DNA of 64,000 nucleotides from SCRA01 sp035533275 (GCA_035533275.1 DATLUD010000008.1:1-64000); one strand, 5' to 3'. Shown: positions 15,629 to 24,287, counted from the stretch's first letter. Notes: a model not told the origin generated them from the sequence alone. Numbers and translations: made by a program.

Positions 15629-16765
15629 GTGATACGACTGGGCCTTCTTCTGCATTGGTATCAGCCCCCGTGGCAGGATCCGGATGTTCTCGATCGCGTG
15701 GTCGACGAGTGCTATCGCCCGCTCTCCCGCGTGCTTGAGGCCTCCCCGGTCCGTTGCTCCATCGACCTCTGCTGGTCGCTGGTGGAGCAGTTGATCGCGC
15801 GGGGCCACGAGGAGATCCTCACGAGCTTGGGGGCAGCGGCGCGCCTGGGCCGGATCGAGTTCGTCGAGACCGCGGCCTACCACCCGATCCTCCCGTTGGT
15901 CGCGCCGGAGGTGGCGGCCCGGCAACTCACCCTCAACCGGGAGCGCAACCACGGGGTCTTCCATCGCGCCTACCGCCCGGAGGGGGTCTTCCCTCCCGGG
16001 ATGGCCTGGTCGCCCGAGCTCGCGCCTCTCTTGAGCGGTTTGGGGTACCGCTGGGCCGTGACCGACGACGTGGCGGTAGCGGTCCGCGACGGCGAGGTAC
16101 CCGCCGATCACGTCACCGAGCTGGAGCACGGCCTGCGCGTGGTGCTGCGCTCCAACCGCTGGAGCAACGCGGTCGTCTTCGGGAACCGCGACGGAGCCGG
16201 GACCGCCGAGGCGATGGCCGCCGAGCTCCGATCGCGCCTGGACGAGGGCGACGGCTACATCCTGCTCGCGATGGACGCCGAGACCTTTGGTCACCATCGC
16301 CCGGGCTACATCCCGTTCATCGCCGACTTCGCCGGCTGGTGCGAGCGGACCGAGGGCGTCGCCATGGGTTCGGTCAGCGACGTGGTCGCCTCGTTCCCCG
16401 CGCGCCGAGGCGAGGTGCCCGCGACCTCCTGGAGCACGATCCCCGAGGACCTGCGGGCCGGCCGCCCTTTCCCTCTCTGGAACGACGGCGGCGACGTCCA
16501 CCGGGCGGGTTGGGAGCTGCTCGACGCGGCGGCTCGAGCCGCCGCGGCCCATCCGGCCCTGCAGGCTCAGTTCGACCGGGGCGTCTCCTCCTGCTCCTTC
16601 CGGTGGCTCTCCCGCGCCAACTGGGAGCCGGGCCTCGCCGGGCGCGGCTTCTCGATGCTCGTCGACGTCGTCCGCAAAGCCGGCGATCCGGCGGCCACCG
16701 AGCAGGCCTTCGCGCTCTTCGACCGCATCTTGACCGGCGCGGCGCTCCGCACCAAGGCATCGTAG
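15629..16765 (+). CDS. glycoside hydrolase family 57 protein
   Basis: A 378-residue enzyme of the GH57 alpha-glucan family (amylase, branching enzyme, glucanotransferase). Family landmarks: LGLLLHWYQPPWQDPDV at the N-terminus, ETAAYHPILPLV, the nucleophile region RPEGVFPPGMAWSPELAPLL (Glu) and LLAMDAETFGHHRPGY (Asp acid/base). It is shorter than most characterised members, with only the catalytic barrel and a small helical tail. It starts with GTG. No glycogen genes are adjacent, so the exact activity is open. Confidence 0.85.
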   Translation: MIRLGLLLHWYQPPWQDPDVLDRVVDECYRPLSRVLEASPVRCSIDLCWSLVEQLIARGHEEILTSLGAAARLGRIEFVETAAYHPILPLVAPEVAARQLTLNRERNHGVFHRAYRPEGVFPPGMAWSPELAPLLSGLGYRWAVTDDVAVAVRDGEVPADHVTELEHGLRVVLRSNRWSNAVVFGNRDGAGTAEAMAAELRSRLDEGDGYILLAMDAETFGHHRPGYIPFIADFAGWCERTEGVAMGSVSDVVASFPARRGEVPATSWSTIPEDLRAGRPFPLWNDGGDVHRAGWELLDAAARAAAAHPALQAQFDRGVSSCSFRWLSRANWEPGLAGRGFSMLVDVVRKAGDPAATEQAFALFDRILTGAALRTKAS

Positions 16766-16792
16766 CCTCGGGGGCGTGCTCGCTCGTCGCCG

Positions 16793-17416
16793 CTAGCTGG
16801 TCCCCTTGCCCTTGCGCGGCAAGTGCATCCACAGGCCCACGGCCGCCAGAAGCACCAGTGCGGCGACGATCAGCCCCGAGAAGCGATGCGCGATGGGCCC
16901 GAAGGCATCCCAGTGCGCGCCGAGCGTCATCCCCGCATAGGCCCAAGAGACGCACCAGATCAACGACCCGGAGAGCGTGTAGCCGACGAAGACCGGAAGC
17001 CGCATGCGCGTGATCCCCGCGGGCAGCGCCGCAATGGCACGGACCACTGGGAGGAGCCGGCAGATGAAGACGGTGCGGTCGCCGTACTTCTGGAACCAGA
17101 CGTCGGCTTTATGCAGGTCGTCGTCGCGGATCAGAAAGTAGCGTCCATACCGCTGGACGAACGGGCGGCCGCCGTAGTAGCCCACGGCGTACAGGAAGAG
17201 TGCCCCGGTGAGCTCCCCGAGCGATCCCACGATGCCCACCAGCACCGCCCCCGTCACGTGCCCCCCGGCGAGAAACGCGCCCCCGGCGGGCATGATGATC
17301 TCCGAGCCGATCGGCACGCCGCTGTTCCCGAGGAACATGGCGAGGTAGATCCCCGGCAGGCCCACCGAGTGGATCAGACCGATGAAGAACTGGGTGAGAG
17401 CGGTCAGCAGGTGCAC
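16793..17416 (-). CDS. DedA family membrane protein
   Basis: A 207-residue SNARE-associated/DedA protein, a family now linked to undecaprenyl-phosphate or phospholipid flipping across the inner membrane. Seen: GIYLAMFLGNSGVPIGSEIIMPAGG with the acidic residue of the first re-entrant segment, YAVGYYGGRPFVQRYGRYFL, FICRLLPVVRAIAALPAGITRM (the conserved Arg/Pro motif) and a last helix near 180-200. GTG start. Followed on the same strand by nothing; convergent with GH57. Confidence 0.92.
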   Translation of the reverse strand: MHLLTALTQFFIGLIHSVGLPGIYLAMFLGNSGVPIGSEIIMPAGGAFLAGGHVTGAVLVGIVGSLGELTGALFLYAVGYYGGRPFVQRYGRYFLIRDDDLHKADVWFQKYGDRTVFICRLLPVVRAIAALPAGITRMRLPVFVGYTLSGSLIWCVSWAYAGMTLGAHWDAFGPIAHRFSGLIVAALVLLAAVGLWMHLPRKGKGTS

Positions 17417-17428
17417 GTAGCCTCGGTT

Positions 17429-17812
17429 CTAACGCCGCGGCTGGAGGATCTCGACCGCCAGCCCGCCGGTCTCTTCTTCCACCGCTTGCAGCAGGTGCGC
17501 GGGATCGACCGCCTCACCACCGGCAAGGCTCTCGGCGCGCGTCACCACGCGCCGAAGACGCGGCGTGACCAAGATACCCTCCCAGGTGCGATCCTCCCCG
17601 GTGCCCATCGCGCGGCGCGTCGCCGCCGCGATCTCCCCGCGCTCCAAGCCGCGCTCGAGGAGCCGGCGATCGATCGCCTCGTCGGGCTCGTGGAGCAAGC
17701 CGAGCAAAAGATGCTCGACCCCGAGGTAGTAGTGGTTGTGGTTACGGCACTCCTGCTCGGCGGTCCGGAGAACGCGGCGCGCCGCCGAGCTGAAGCTGGA
17801 GAATACCGACAA
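17429..17812 (-). CDS. stand-alone Clp N-terminal (Clp R) domain protein
   Basis: A 127-residue protein composed of one Clp-N double-repeat module: SAARRVLRTAEQECRNHNHYYLGVEHLLLGLLHEPDEA and VTPRLRRVVTRAESLAGGEAVDPAHLLQAVEEETGGLA. In ClpA/B/C this module binds adaptors and substrates; here there is no ATPase part, so it may work as an adaptor, decoy or substrate delivery factor. A TTG start is used because no ATG/GTG lies at the domain edge. Located between dedA and tRNA-Pro on the same strand. Confidence 0.8.
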   Translation of the reverse strand: MSVFSSFSSAARRVLRTAEQECRNHNHYYLGVEHLLLGLLHEPDEAIDRRLLERGLERGEIAAATRRAMGTGEDRTWEGILVTPRLRRVVTRAESLAGGEAVDPAHLLQAVEEETGGLAVEILQPRR

Positions 17813-17851
17813 TCTACTCGCTCGCGAAGGGGAGAACGGAAAGTGTGAGGA

Positions 17852-17928
17852 TGGTCGGGGCGGCAGGATTTGAACCTGTGACCTCTGCGTCCCGAACGCA
17901 GCGCTCTACCAAGCTGAGCTACGCCCCG
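17852..17928 (-). tRNA. tRNA-Pro (anticodon CGG)
   Basis: A 77-base cloverleaf with encoded CCA. Acceptor CGGGGCG/CGCCCCG, discriminator A, D-arm with AGCTTGGTAGAGC, anticodon stem CTGCG/CGCAG around loop TTCGGGA, and T-arm CAGGTTCAAATCCTG. C1-G72 is typical of bacterial tRNA-Pro. Reads proline codon CCG, frequent in this GC-rich genome. Confidence 0.97.
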
Positions 17929-17932
17929 ACAA

Positions 17933-17966
17933 AAACCCCCCGGTATTCGCACGGATAGGGGGGTTT
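17933..17966 (-). terminator. intrinsic terminator hairpin upstream of tRNA-Pro
   Basis: Stem AAACCCCCC/GGGGGGTTT with a 16-base loop. On the minus strand it is followed by TTTTT, which makes a good intrinsic terminator directed toward the tRNA; on the plus strand only TTT follows. No minus-strand gene lies just upstream, so it may stop antisense transcripts from the trkA pair or sit in the tRNA leader. Confidence 0.6.
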
Positions 17967-17991
17967 CCTTCAACTGTCGTATGGCAGGGTC

Positions 17992-18636
17992 ATGGAATAC
18001 GTGATCGTCGGCTGCGGGCGCACGGGAGCGGCGCTCGCCCGGCTCCTCCTCGCCGAGGGAGCGAGCCTGACGGTCCTCGACGCCAACCCCGCGGCCTTCG
18101 CCGCCCTCGGCGACGATTTCCGCGGCCGTCTGGAGATCGGGACGGGCGTCGACGAGGACGTCCTCCGCCGTGCCGGCGCCGCGCGCGCCGACGGCCTCGC
18201 CGCGGTGACCTCCGACGACAACCGCAACTTGATGTGCGCGCTGATCGCCCGCCGCCGCTTCGGGATCGCGCGCGTGGTCGCGCGCATCAGCGATCCCTCG
18301 CGAGCCGAGCTCTACGACGACCTGGACATCCAGACGATCTGCCCCACCCTCACGGCGGCCAAGCAGTTGCGCGACGTCCTGAGCGGCAGTCATCTCGAGC
18401 CGCGCGCCATCCGCGCGCAAGTCGGCACCGCCTTTGCGGGGCACGCCGTGGAAGAGCTCGCCGAGCCGGGCCGCGTGGTGATCGGCTCGGTGACGCGCGG
18501 CCAACGCGCCTTCGTCCCCGCCCCACGCGACGTGCTCGAAGCGGGTGACCGCATCGTGGCCTTCGTCGCGCCCGAGGCGCTGGAGAGCTTCGCGCGGCGC
18601 CTCTCCTCCGGCCCGTTCGCCGAGGCGCGCGGCTGA
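17992..18636 (+). CDS. TrkA-type potassium uptake regulatory subunit (first copy)
   Basis: A 214-residue cytosolic RCK protein that gates a Trk/Ktr potassium channel. Rossmann fold with YVIVGCGRTGAALA (GxGxxG) at the N-terminus and acidic VLDAN at the end of strand two for NAD(H); RCK-C domain from about 140 (GHAVEELAEPGRVVIGSVTRG...VLEAGDRIVAFV). Ends one base before a second TrkA-like gene. No TrkH/KtrB channel gene is in view. Confidence 0.9.
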   Translation: MEYVIVGCGRTGAALARLLLAEGASLTVLDANPAAFAALGDDFRGRLEIGTGVDEDVLRRAGAARADGLAAVTSDDNRNLMCALIARRRFGIARVVARISDPSRAELYDDLDIQTICPTLTAAKQLRDVLSGSHLEPRAIRAQVGTAFAGHAVEELAEPGRVVIGSVTRGQRAFVPAPRDVLEAGDRIVAFVAPEALESFARRLSSGPFAEARG

Positions 18637-18637
18637 G

Positions 18638-19300
18638 ATGCGCATCCTGATCGTCGGCGGCGGCAAGGTCGGCACCTACCTCGCCAAGGCTCTGCTCGAC
18701 GAGGGACACGAGGTGCGCGTCGTCGAGAGCGACCCGCGCCGCGTCCACGACATGGCCAACGTCCTCGAGCGCGACGTCGCGCTCCTGGGCGACGGCTGCC
18801 GTCCCGACGTGCTGGAGCGTGCCGGCGTCGACACCGCCGACGTCGTCGTCGCCGACACGGGCGACGACGAGGACAACTTGGCCGTCGTCCTCATGGCGCG
18901 CAAGCGTGCGCGTCCGCCCCGCACCATCGCACGCGTCAACAACCCGAAGAACGAGGCGATCTTCGACTCGATCGGCACGGACACCGTGATCTCCTCGACG
19001 GAACTGGTGCTGCGGGCGATCGCGCAAGAGATCGACGTCGAGCGGGTCTCGCCGCTCATCACGTTGCGCAAGAGCAATCTCGCGCTGGTCAAGCTCTCCG
19101 TCCCCGAACGCTCGCCGGCGCGTGGCGTCGCGATTTCCGCGATCGGCCTTCCGCGCGACTGCGTGGTCGTAGCGCTCGAGCGCGACGGCGAGCTGCTGAT
19201 TCCCTCCGGGGAGACCGCCGTGGAGGCCGGCGACACCATGCTCATCCTCGCCAAGCCCGAGGCCCGCGGAGCCCTCCGCGACCACCTCATCGGATCATAA
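18638..19300 (+). CDS. TrkA-type potassium uptake regulatory subunit (second copy)
   Basis: A 220-residue paralogue of the gene before it: MRILIVGGGKVGTYLAKALLDEGHEV with GxGxxG, VVESDP at strand two, and RCK-C domain ending ETAVEAGDTMLILAKPE. Two adjacent TrkA subunits suggest a hetero-oligomeric RCK ring, as in actinobacterial CeoB/CeoC pairs. The ATG follows the previous stop directly (TGAGATG), so translation is probably coupled. Confidence 0.92.
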   Translation: MRILIVGGGKVGTYLAKALLDEGHEVRVVESDPRRVHDMANVLERDVALLGDGCRPDVLERAGVDTADVVVADTGDDEDNLAVVLMARKRARPPRTIARVNNPKNEAIFDSIGTDTVISSTELVLRAIAQEIDVERVSPLITLRKSNLALVKLSVPERSPARGVAISAIGLPRDCVVVALERDGELLIPSGETAVEAGDTMLILAKPEARGALRDHLIGS

Positions 19301-19310
19301 GGAGACGACC

Positions 19311-20093
19311 ATGCTCGCCACCTCGGAGAATCTGGCCCTCGCGCGCGACGGCGCGATCCTGGAGATCACCCTCAACCGGCCCGACCGGCGCAATGCGCTC
19401 TCGCGCCAGCTCATGCTCGATTTGATCGCCGCGCTGCGCGCGGCCTCCGGCGACCGCGAGATCCGGGTGGTGATCCTGCGGGGCGCGGGCGTCGCCTTCT
19501 CCGCGGGCCACGACCTCAAGGAGATGCTCGACCGCGACATCAACGCCTACCGCGAGATCTTCGACATCTGCACGGATGTGATGACGACGATCCAGGGCAT
19601 TCCCCAGCCGGTGATCGCCGAGGTGGCGGGGATCGCCACCGCGGCCGGGTGCCAGCTCGTGGCCACCTGCGACCTCGCGATCGCCGCCGAGGAAGCCAAG
19701 TTCGCCACGCCCGGCGTGCGCATCGGCCTCTTCTGCTCCACCCCGATGGTCGCGCTCACGCGCGCGATCGGCCGCAAGCGCGCCATGGAGATGCTCCTCA
19801 CCGGCGAGATGATCCCCGCCGAGACCGCCGCGGACTGGGGACTCGTGAACCGCGTCGTCCCCGCGAGCCGCCTGCACGACGAGACGCGCGCCCTGGCGAG
19901 CAAGATCATCGAGGCCAGCGGCTTCGTCGTCGGCTTGGGCAAGGCGGCGTTCTACACGCAGATCGACCTCGATCAGCCCAAGGCCTATGCATACGCCAAG
20001 GAGATCATGTCCATGAACGCGTCGGCGGCGGATGCGCAGGAAGGCATGGGGGCGTTCGTCGAGAAGCGCAAACCAACGTGGTGCGGGCGTTAG
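19311..20093 (+). CDS. enoyl-CoA hydratase/isomerase family protein (ECHDC3-like)
   Basis: Crotonase-fold protein of 260 residues. LEITLNRPDRRNALSRQLM, oxyanion-hole VAFSAGHDLKEML and GIATAAGCQLVATCDLAIA are clear. The region that normally holds PE and a second Glu reads AKFATPGVRIGLFCSTPMVAL, as in mitochondrial ECHDC3-like proteins, so a standard hydratase mechanism is doubtful. AAGGAGA precedes the ATG by eight bases. It follows the trkA pair by ten bases and may be cotranscribed, though a functional link is not evident. Confidence 0.9.
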   Translation: MLATSENLALARDGAILEITLNRPDRRNALSRQLMLDLIAALRAASGDREIRVVILRGAGVAFSAGHDLKEMLDRDINAYREIFDICTDVMTTIQGIPQPVIAEVAGIATAAGCQLVATCDLAIAAEEAKFATPGVRIGLFCSTPMVALTRAIGRKRAMEMLLTGEMIPAETAADWGLVNRVVPASRLHDETRALASKIIEASGFVVGLGKAAFYTQIDLDQPKAYAYAKEIMSMNASAADAQEGMGAFVEKRKPTWCGR

Positions 20094-20102
20094 CTCTGGA
20101 CG

Positions 20103-20951
20103 CTAGCGCAGCGCGATCAGCGTGACGCCGACGGCGGCGCACGCGACGCCGACCCACTGCAGCCGGCTCAGCCGCTCGCGCAGCACGATGCGCGCCAGGA
20201 GCACCGTGCTCGCGGGGTACAGTGAGGTCACCACGGCGGCCACCGCCAGCAGCGTCTGACGCAGCGAGAGCAGATAGAGCACGTTCGCGCTGACGTCGCA
20301 GACGCCCGCGAGCGCGATCGTCCCTAGCGCGCGCGGCGCCGGCCTCAGGCTGCCTCGGGCGACCAGAGCGGCAAGCGCGAGCAGTGGGACCGAGGCCGCG
20401 CGGGCCGCCACGATCGGCCAGAGGGGCGAGGTCGCCCCCAGGACCGAGAAGACCACGTAGAGCAGCCCGAAGCCGGCTCCGGCCCCCAGCGCCTCCGGCA
20501 GCCCGCTCGCGCGCGGTGCCGGCGCCCCGTCGGGCAGGTGCTCGTCCGGGCTGGCCGAGACGAGCACCACCGCCGCGACGGTGATCGCCACGCCCACCCA
20601 GACGAACCACGCCGCGCGCTCGCCCCGCGCAAGACCGACGACCACGGGCAGCGCCGCCGCGACCACGCCCGTCACCGGGGCCACGATGCTCATCCGTCCC
20701 ACCGCCAAGCCGCGGTAGAGCAGCACGATGCCGAGGCCGCCGGCCACGCCTCCCACCCCCGCGAGCGCCAGCTCGCGCAGCGGCGGCACCGCGTCGCCGT
20801 GCAGGATCACCGCCGCCAGGATCCCCAGGCCGCCGACCGCTTGGGAGATCACCGCCACGGCCCACACGCTGCTGCGCTTGGCGCTCAATCCTCCGAAGAA
20901 GTCGCCGGTCCCGTAGATCGCTGCCGCCGCCAGCGCGAGGACGACCCCCAC
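20103..20951 (-). CDS. EamA/DMT family transporter
   Basis: A 282-residue membrane protein of about ten helices with two EamA repeats (GVVLALAAAAIYGTGDFFGG ... and GAGFGLLYVVFSVLGATSPLW ...). SLYPASTVLLARIVLRERLS near the end is the standard EamA signature. Exports or imports small metabolites across the inner membrane; substrate unknown. Last gene of a long minus-strand run, seven bases after the multicopper oxidase. Confidence 0.92.
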   Translation of the reverse strand: MGVVLALAAAAIYGTGDFFGGLSAKRSSVWAVAVISQAVGGLGILAAVILHGDAVPPLRELALAGVGGVAGGLGIVLLYRGLAVGRMSIVAPVTGVVAAALPVVVGLARGERAAWFVWVGVAITVAAVVLVSASPDEHLPDGAPAPRASGLPEALGAGAGFGLLYVVFSVLGATSPLWPIVAARAASVPLLALAALVARGSLRPAPRALGTIALAGVCDVSANVLYLLSLRQTLLAVAAVVTSLYPASTVLLARIVLRERLSRLQWVGVACAAVGVTLIALR

Positions 20952-20958
20952 GCGGGGC

Positions 20959-22407
20959 CTACCGGTAGTCCACTTCGGTCATCATGCCGTCCATCATGTG
21001 GATGTCGTTGTGGCAGTGCAGCACCCAGCGCCCGGCCGGCGAGGTCGCGCGAAAGCGCCACGTCATCGTGCCGCCGTTGGGATCCACGAGCGAGGTGTCC
21101 TTGGGGAGCGGACGGCGCAGCGCCCGTCCGTTGATCTCCACGATCTCGAAGACGTGGCCGTGGAGATGCATCGGATGATGCATGTCCGTCGTGTTCTTGA
21201 AGCGCACTTCCACGTTGTCGCCGCGCCGGACGGCGATCTTGTCGGTGTGCGGCCAGATCTTGCCGTTCATCGTCCAGCGGTCCGACCCGTACGCTCCTCC
21301 GCCGAGCACGTACGCCTGGCTCACGTCGATGCGCTCGGCGCCGGGAAGCGTGCCCTTCGCCAAGGCCGCGCCGGCCAGCTCGTACGTGAGGTACTTGACG
21401 CCCACGAGCGTCTGCGGTGAGCCCAGCGGCGTCGCGCCTTCCATGCCGGGCGTGTGTATCACCACGGCCTGCTCGAAGACCATCGGATCCGACGAGAGGC
21501 CCTGCAGGAGCCACGCGCCCGGCTTGGTGACCTCGAACCACGCGTCGTAGCGCTCCGCGACGCCGATGCGCAAGGCCTCCACCTCGACCGGCTGCGGCAA
21601 CGGGTTGCCGTCGGAATGCGTGACGCGCAGCGTATGCCCGGCCAGCCGCACGTAGCGCGTCTGCGTGGGGTTGGCGTTGAGGATGCGCAGGCGCACCTTC
21701 TGTCCCACGTTGACCACGATGGGCTTCGTCTTCGGATAGCAGGCGCCGTTGACGCAGTGCGCCGCGTAGGCGACCTCGTCGCCCATCTTGTCGTCGGGCG
21801 CCATCGACAAGAGCTCGGGCGAGCCGGGAGGATCGACCATCGGCGCCGTGCTCGTTCCCATCATGGCGGCCATCACCGTCGACGTCTTCGGGACGTCGTG
21901 AAAGACCAAGGCGACGTCGAGGTCGGCGCGCTCGTCGCGCGGGTCCTCGATGATGATCATGCCGAAGAGACCCCGCAGCTGCTGCAGGCGCACGTGACTG
22001 TGGTACCAGCGCGTTCCCGTGGGCCCCGGCACGTACTCGTAGACGAACTCGCCGCCGTTTGGCACAGGAGCCTGCGTGACGTCGGGCACACCGTCCATGT
22101 CGTTGGGAAGGATCATCCCGTGCCAGTGCACGGTGCTCACGGCGCCGGTGTGATTGACGAGGCGCGCTCGGAGACGCTGACCGCTGCGCACGCGGATCAC
22201 CGGCCCGGGCATCGCCCCGTTGTACGCCAAGCCGTGGTACGCCACGCCGGGAAACGGCGAGAAGACGTATGGCGCGGCCGTCAGCGTGACGTCGACGGTC
22301 TCGCGCTGCGCGGCGCGCGCGGAGATCGGCGCGAAGGCCCGCGCGCTCATCGCGCCGGCGGCCAACCTCGCCCCGCCGGCCAGAAACGCCCTCCGGTTCA
22401 TCGTCAC
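20959..22407 (-). CDS. multicopper oxidase, laccase-type, Tat-exported
   Basis: A 482-residue periplasmic oxidase that takes electrons from a phenol or metal ion to reduce O2 to water. A twin-arginine signal (NRRAFLAGGARLA) opens the protein. All copper motifs are present: HWHG (about 95), HSH (about 138), HHPMHLHGH (about 415) and HCHNDIHMMDGMM (about 465) with an axial Met after the type-1 His. A Cys pair (AHCVNGACYP) may form a disulfide. Met-rich patches fit copper or cuprous oxidase activity. One base separates it from an upstream cytochrome c gene, pointing to a shared redox role. Confidence 0.93.
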   Translation of the reverse strand: MTMNRRAFLAGGARLAAGAMSARAFAPISARAAQRETVDVTLTAAPYVFSPFPGVAYHGLAYNGAMPGPVIRVRSGQRLRARLVNHTGAVSTVHWHGMILPNDMDGVPDVTQAPVPNGGEFVYEYVPGPTGTRWYHSHVRLQQLRGLFGMIIIEDPRDERADLDVALVFHDVPKTSTVMAAMMGTSTAPMVDPPGSPELLSMAPDDKMGDEVAYAAHCVNGACYPKTKPIVVNVGQKVRLRILNANPTQTRYVRLAGHTLRVTHSDGNPLPQPVEVEALRIGVAERYDAWFEVTKPGAWLLQGLSSDPMVFEQAVVIHTPGMEGATPLGSPQTLVGVKYLTYELAGAALAKGTLPGAERIDVSQAYVLGGGAYGSDRWTMNGKIWPHTDKIAVRRGDNVEVRFKNTTDMHHPMHLHGHVFEIVEINGRALRRPLPKDTSLVDPNGGTMTWRFRATSPAGRWVLHCHNDIHMMDGMMTEVDYR

Positions 22408-22408
22408 G

Positions 22409-23017
22409 CTATCCGTCCACGGTGATCGGCACGTCCATCTCGTGGCCGTCGTAGCGCACCTTGAGCGTCCACGGCCCTCCCATCGAGAACTTCACCTTGG
22501 CGGAGAGCACGTGGGGGTCGGCGGTCTTCCGCAACGGAACCCAGCCGGTGCCGTGCGAGGATTTCCCCATCTGCATGAACGCCTGCACCTGAGCGCCCGT
22601 GGGAGGCGTGCCGGCGAAGGTGACGCGGACGGTGGCCGCGTCGGTGGGCTCGGGCGGGTCGATCTTGACGACGGGCTTGCCGGTGCCGCCGTCGAGCCCG
22701 GAGAGGTAGGCGACCAGATCGGCCGCCTGGCGATCGGTGAAGCCGAAGCTGGGCATCGGCGCCTTGGGATGGAGGATCTTCTGCGCGATCTGGTCCGCGC
22801 TCAGGCGCTTCTCGATGCCGACGAGCTTGGGGCCGATGCCGCCCGTGAAGCCCGCGCCGTGACACCCCTCGCAGCCGCTGGACTGCACCAGATGGGCTCC
22901 CTCCGTGGCGTTCCCGCTTGCGTAGGGATCGGCGGCGGCGCGCGCGTGGGCCAAGGTGAGCGCCGAGAGCGCCGCGGCCGCGGCCGCGAGCGCGATGACG
23001 TTACGGAGGCGAGGCAT
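22409..23017 (-). CDS. c-type cytochrome with C-terminal FixH/YtkA-like domain
   Basis: A 202-residue exported protein. Signal peptide (about 1-28), one heme site CEGCH near residue 50 with a distal Met candidate in APMPSFGF (about 88), and a beta-domain after residue 110 (DAATVRVTFAGTPPTGAQ, AKVKFSMGGPWTLKVRYDG) that resembles FixH/YtkA-type domains. A tandem partner of the multicopper oxidase and of the cytochrome/barrel protein; likely transfers electrons between them. Confidence 0.85.
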   Translation of the reverse strand: MPRLRNVIALAAAAAALSALTLAHARAAADPYASGNATEGAHLVQSSGCEGCHGAGFTGGIGPKLVGIEKRLSADQIAQKILHPKAPMPSFGFTDRQAADLVAYLSGLDGGTGKPVVKIDPPEPTDAATVRVTFAGTPPTGAQVQAFMQMGKSSHGTGWVPLRKTADPHVLSAKVKFSMGGPWTLKVRYDGHEMDVPITVDG

Positions 23018-23020
23018 GAC

Positions 23021-24226
23021 TCATGATCCTTTCGCGGCGGCCGGCTGGCCCACCGGTTCTACGGTGACGCCCTTCGACCCGCTGAAGAGGTAGCGCTTCC
23101 CTGCGATCCACGGCCCGGCCCAGCCCAGGCGGAAGCCGATGACCGGCACCCCTCCGGGGGTCATGGCCAGCTCGCCCGTGATCTTGAGGTTCGGAGCGAA
23201 CTGATGGACCAGATCGAGGATGTAGTGGCGGTTGAGCGTATCGCTGGTGGCTACGTCGTAGCGCGCGACAATGTGGTTGCGCCACCCGTAGTCGCGCTCG
23301 AACTCCACGAAGTAGCCGTTGAACGGCGCCCCGGCCACGCCGATGTCCGGCTGCGCGTCGTAGCCATGGTAGAACATCGTCTGAATTTGGAACGTTGGAC
23401 GCTGGTAGGCGTAGTAGACGCCTTCACGCGTGAAGCTGTCGCCGCCGGCATAGGCCCCGGCGGCGTCCTGCAGCGGCGAGGTCCCGCGCATGGCCACCAC
23501 GCCGATGGTGTAGGGGAGGTCCATCCCGCCGTAGGCCAGGTTTGCGTCGAGGACCCGCGGCGAGGTCGTGTGGTTGTAGTCCAGGGCATCGCCCACGCCG
23601 ACGTCGCCGGTCAGCCACGCCAGGTTGTACATGAACTCGTTGGACATGCCGTTGAAGGCCACGCCCCAGTGCGCGTCGTTGGGGGCGAAGGCGTTCTGTC
23701 CCGAGGTCTGCGTGGCCAGCAGGTAGTCGCCGATCGTGAAGCCGTGCGCCGGCATGAACGGAAACGGCGTGTGGTACTTGCCGATCTGGAGGGAGTTGGT
23801 GCCGCCGAGCAGGCCGTTCCACGAGACCCACATCTGCTCGGTCACGCCGAGCTGCCCGGTGTCGACGATGGGCTGCTCGGCATACCAGGTGAAGTTGCGG
23901 CCGATGAAGCCGGCGCCCAGGATCGAGAGCGTCGAGACGTAGGTCTGCGCCTTGCTCTCGTGGTTGGCCAGGTAGGTGTCCACCTCGGCGTGGATGGCCA
24001 GCGGCAGAGCCGCCGTCTGCAGATGCTCTTGCAGATCCTGGAAGTTCATCATCATGGTCATCATGCCGTACGGCTTCATGCCCGGGAAGCTCGTGTGGCA
24101 CAGCGTGCACGAGACCCCTTGGCCGTTGGCGAAGACCGGGATCGCCTTGGCCGCGTGCGGCGCGGCCAAGTAGAGGAGCGCGACGGCGGCTGCGATGCGA
24201 GCCGCGCGCAACATCAGCGTTTGCAC
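23021..24226 (-). CDS. mono-heme cytochrome c fused to a probable outer-membrane beta-barrel
   Basis: About 401 residues. After the signal peptide (AAVALLYLAAPHAAKA) comes a single heme motif CTLCH, then a Met-rich run YGMMTMMMNF that could bind copper. The remainder, over 300 residues, has alternating polar/aromatic strands (FTWYAEQPIVDTG, GYFVEFERDYGW, HYILDLVHQFAPN) expected of a porin barrel. GTG at 24226 is preferred for GGAGGG nine bases upstream; ATG at 24214 is the alternative. Four bases before the cytochrome c gene. No characterised homologue comes to mind; role in envelope electron or metal transfer is inferred from context. Confidence 0.75.
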   Translation of the reverse strand: MQTLMLRAARIAAAVALLYLAAPHAAKAIPVFANGQGVSCTLCHTSFPGMKPYGMMTMMMNFQDLQEHLQTAALPLAIHAEVDTYLANHESKAQTYVSTLSILGAGFIGRNFTWYAEQPIVDTGQLGVTEQMWVSWNGLLGGTNSLQIGKYHTPFPFMPAHGFTIGDYLLATQTSGQNAFAPNDAHWGVAFNGMSNEFMYNLAWLTGDVGVGDALDYNHTTSPRVLDANLAYGGMDLPYTIGVVAMRGTSPLQDAAGAYAGGDSFTREGVYYAYQRPTFQIQTMFYHGYDAQPDIGVAGAPFNGYFVEFERDYGWRNHIVARYDVATSDTLNRHYILDLVHQFAPNLKITGELAMTPGGVPVIGFRLGWAGPWIAGKRYLFSGSKGVTVEPVGQPAAAKGS

Positions 24227-24258
24227 GGTGGAGGACCCTCCGCGAGGAGCGAATGCGC

Positions 24259-24280
24259 AAAACGACCTCCCAGCGGGAGG
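24259..24280 (-). terminator. short hairpin with T-tract between membrane protein and cytochrome genes
   Basis: Minus-strand stem CCTCCC-GCT-GGGAGG followed by TCGTTTTG. It lies eight bases after the stop of the membrane protein at 24288, before the cytochrome/barrel gene. It could be a weak terminator that lowers expression of the redox genes relative to the genes upstream. Confidence 0.45.
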
Positions 24281-24287
24281 CGGGCGG

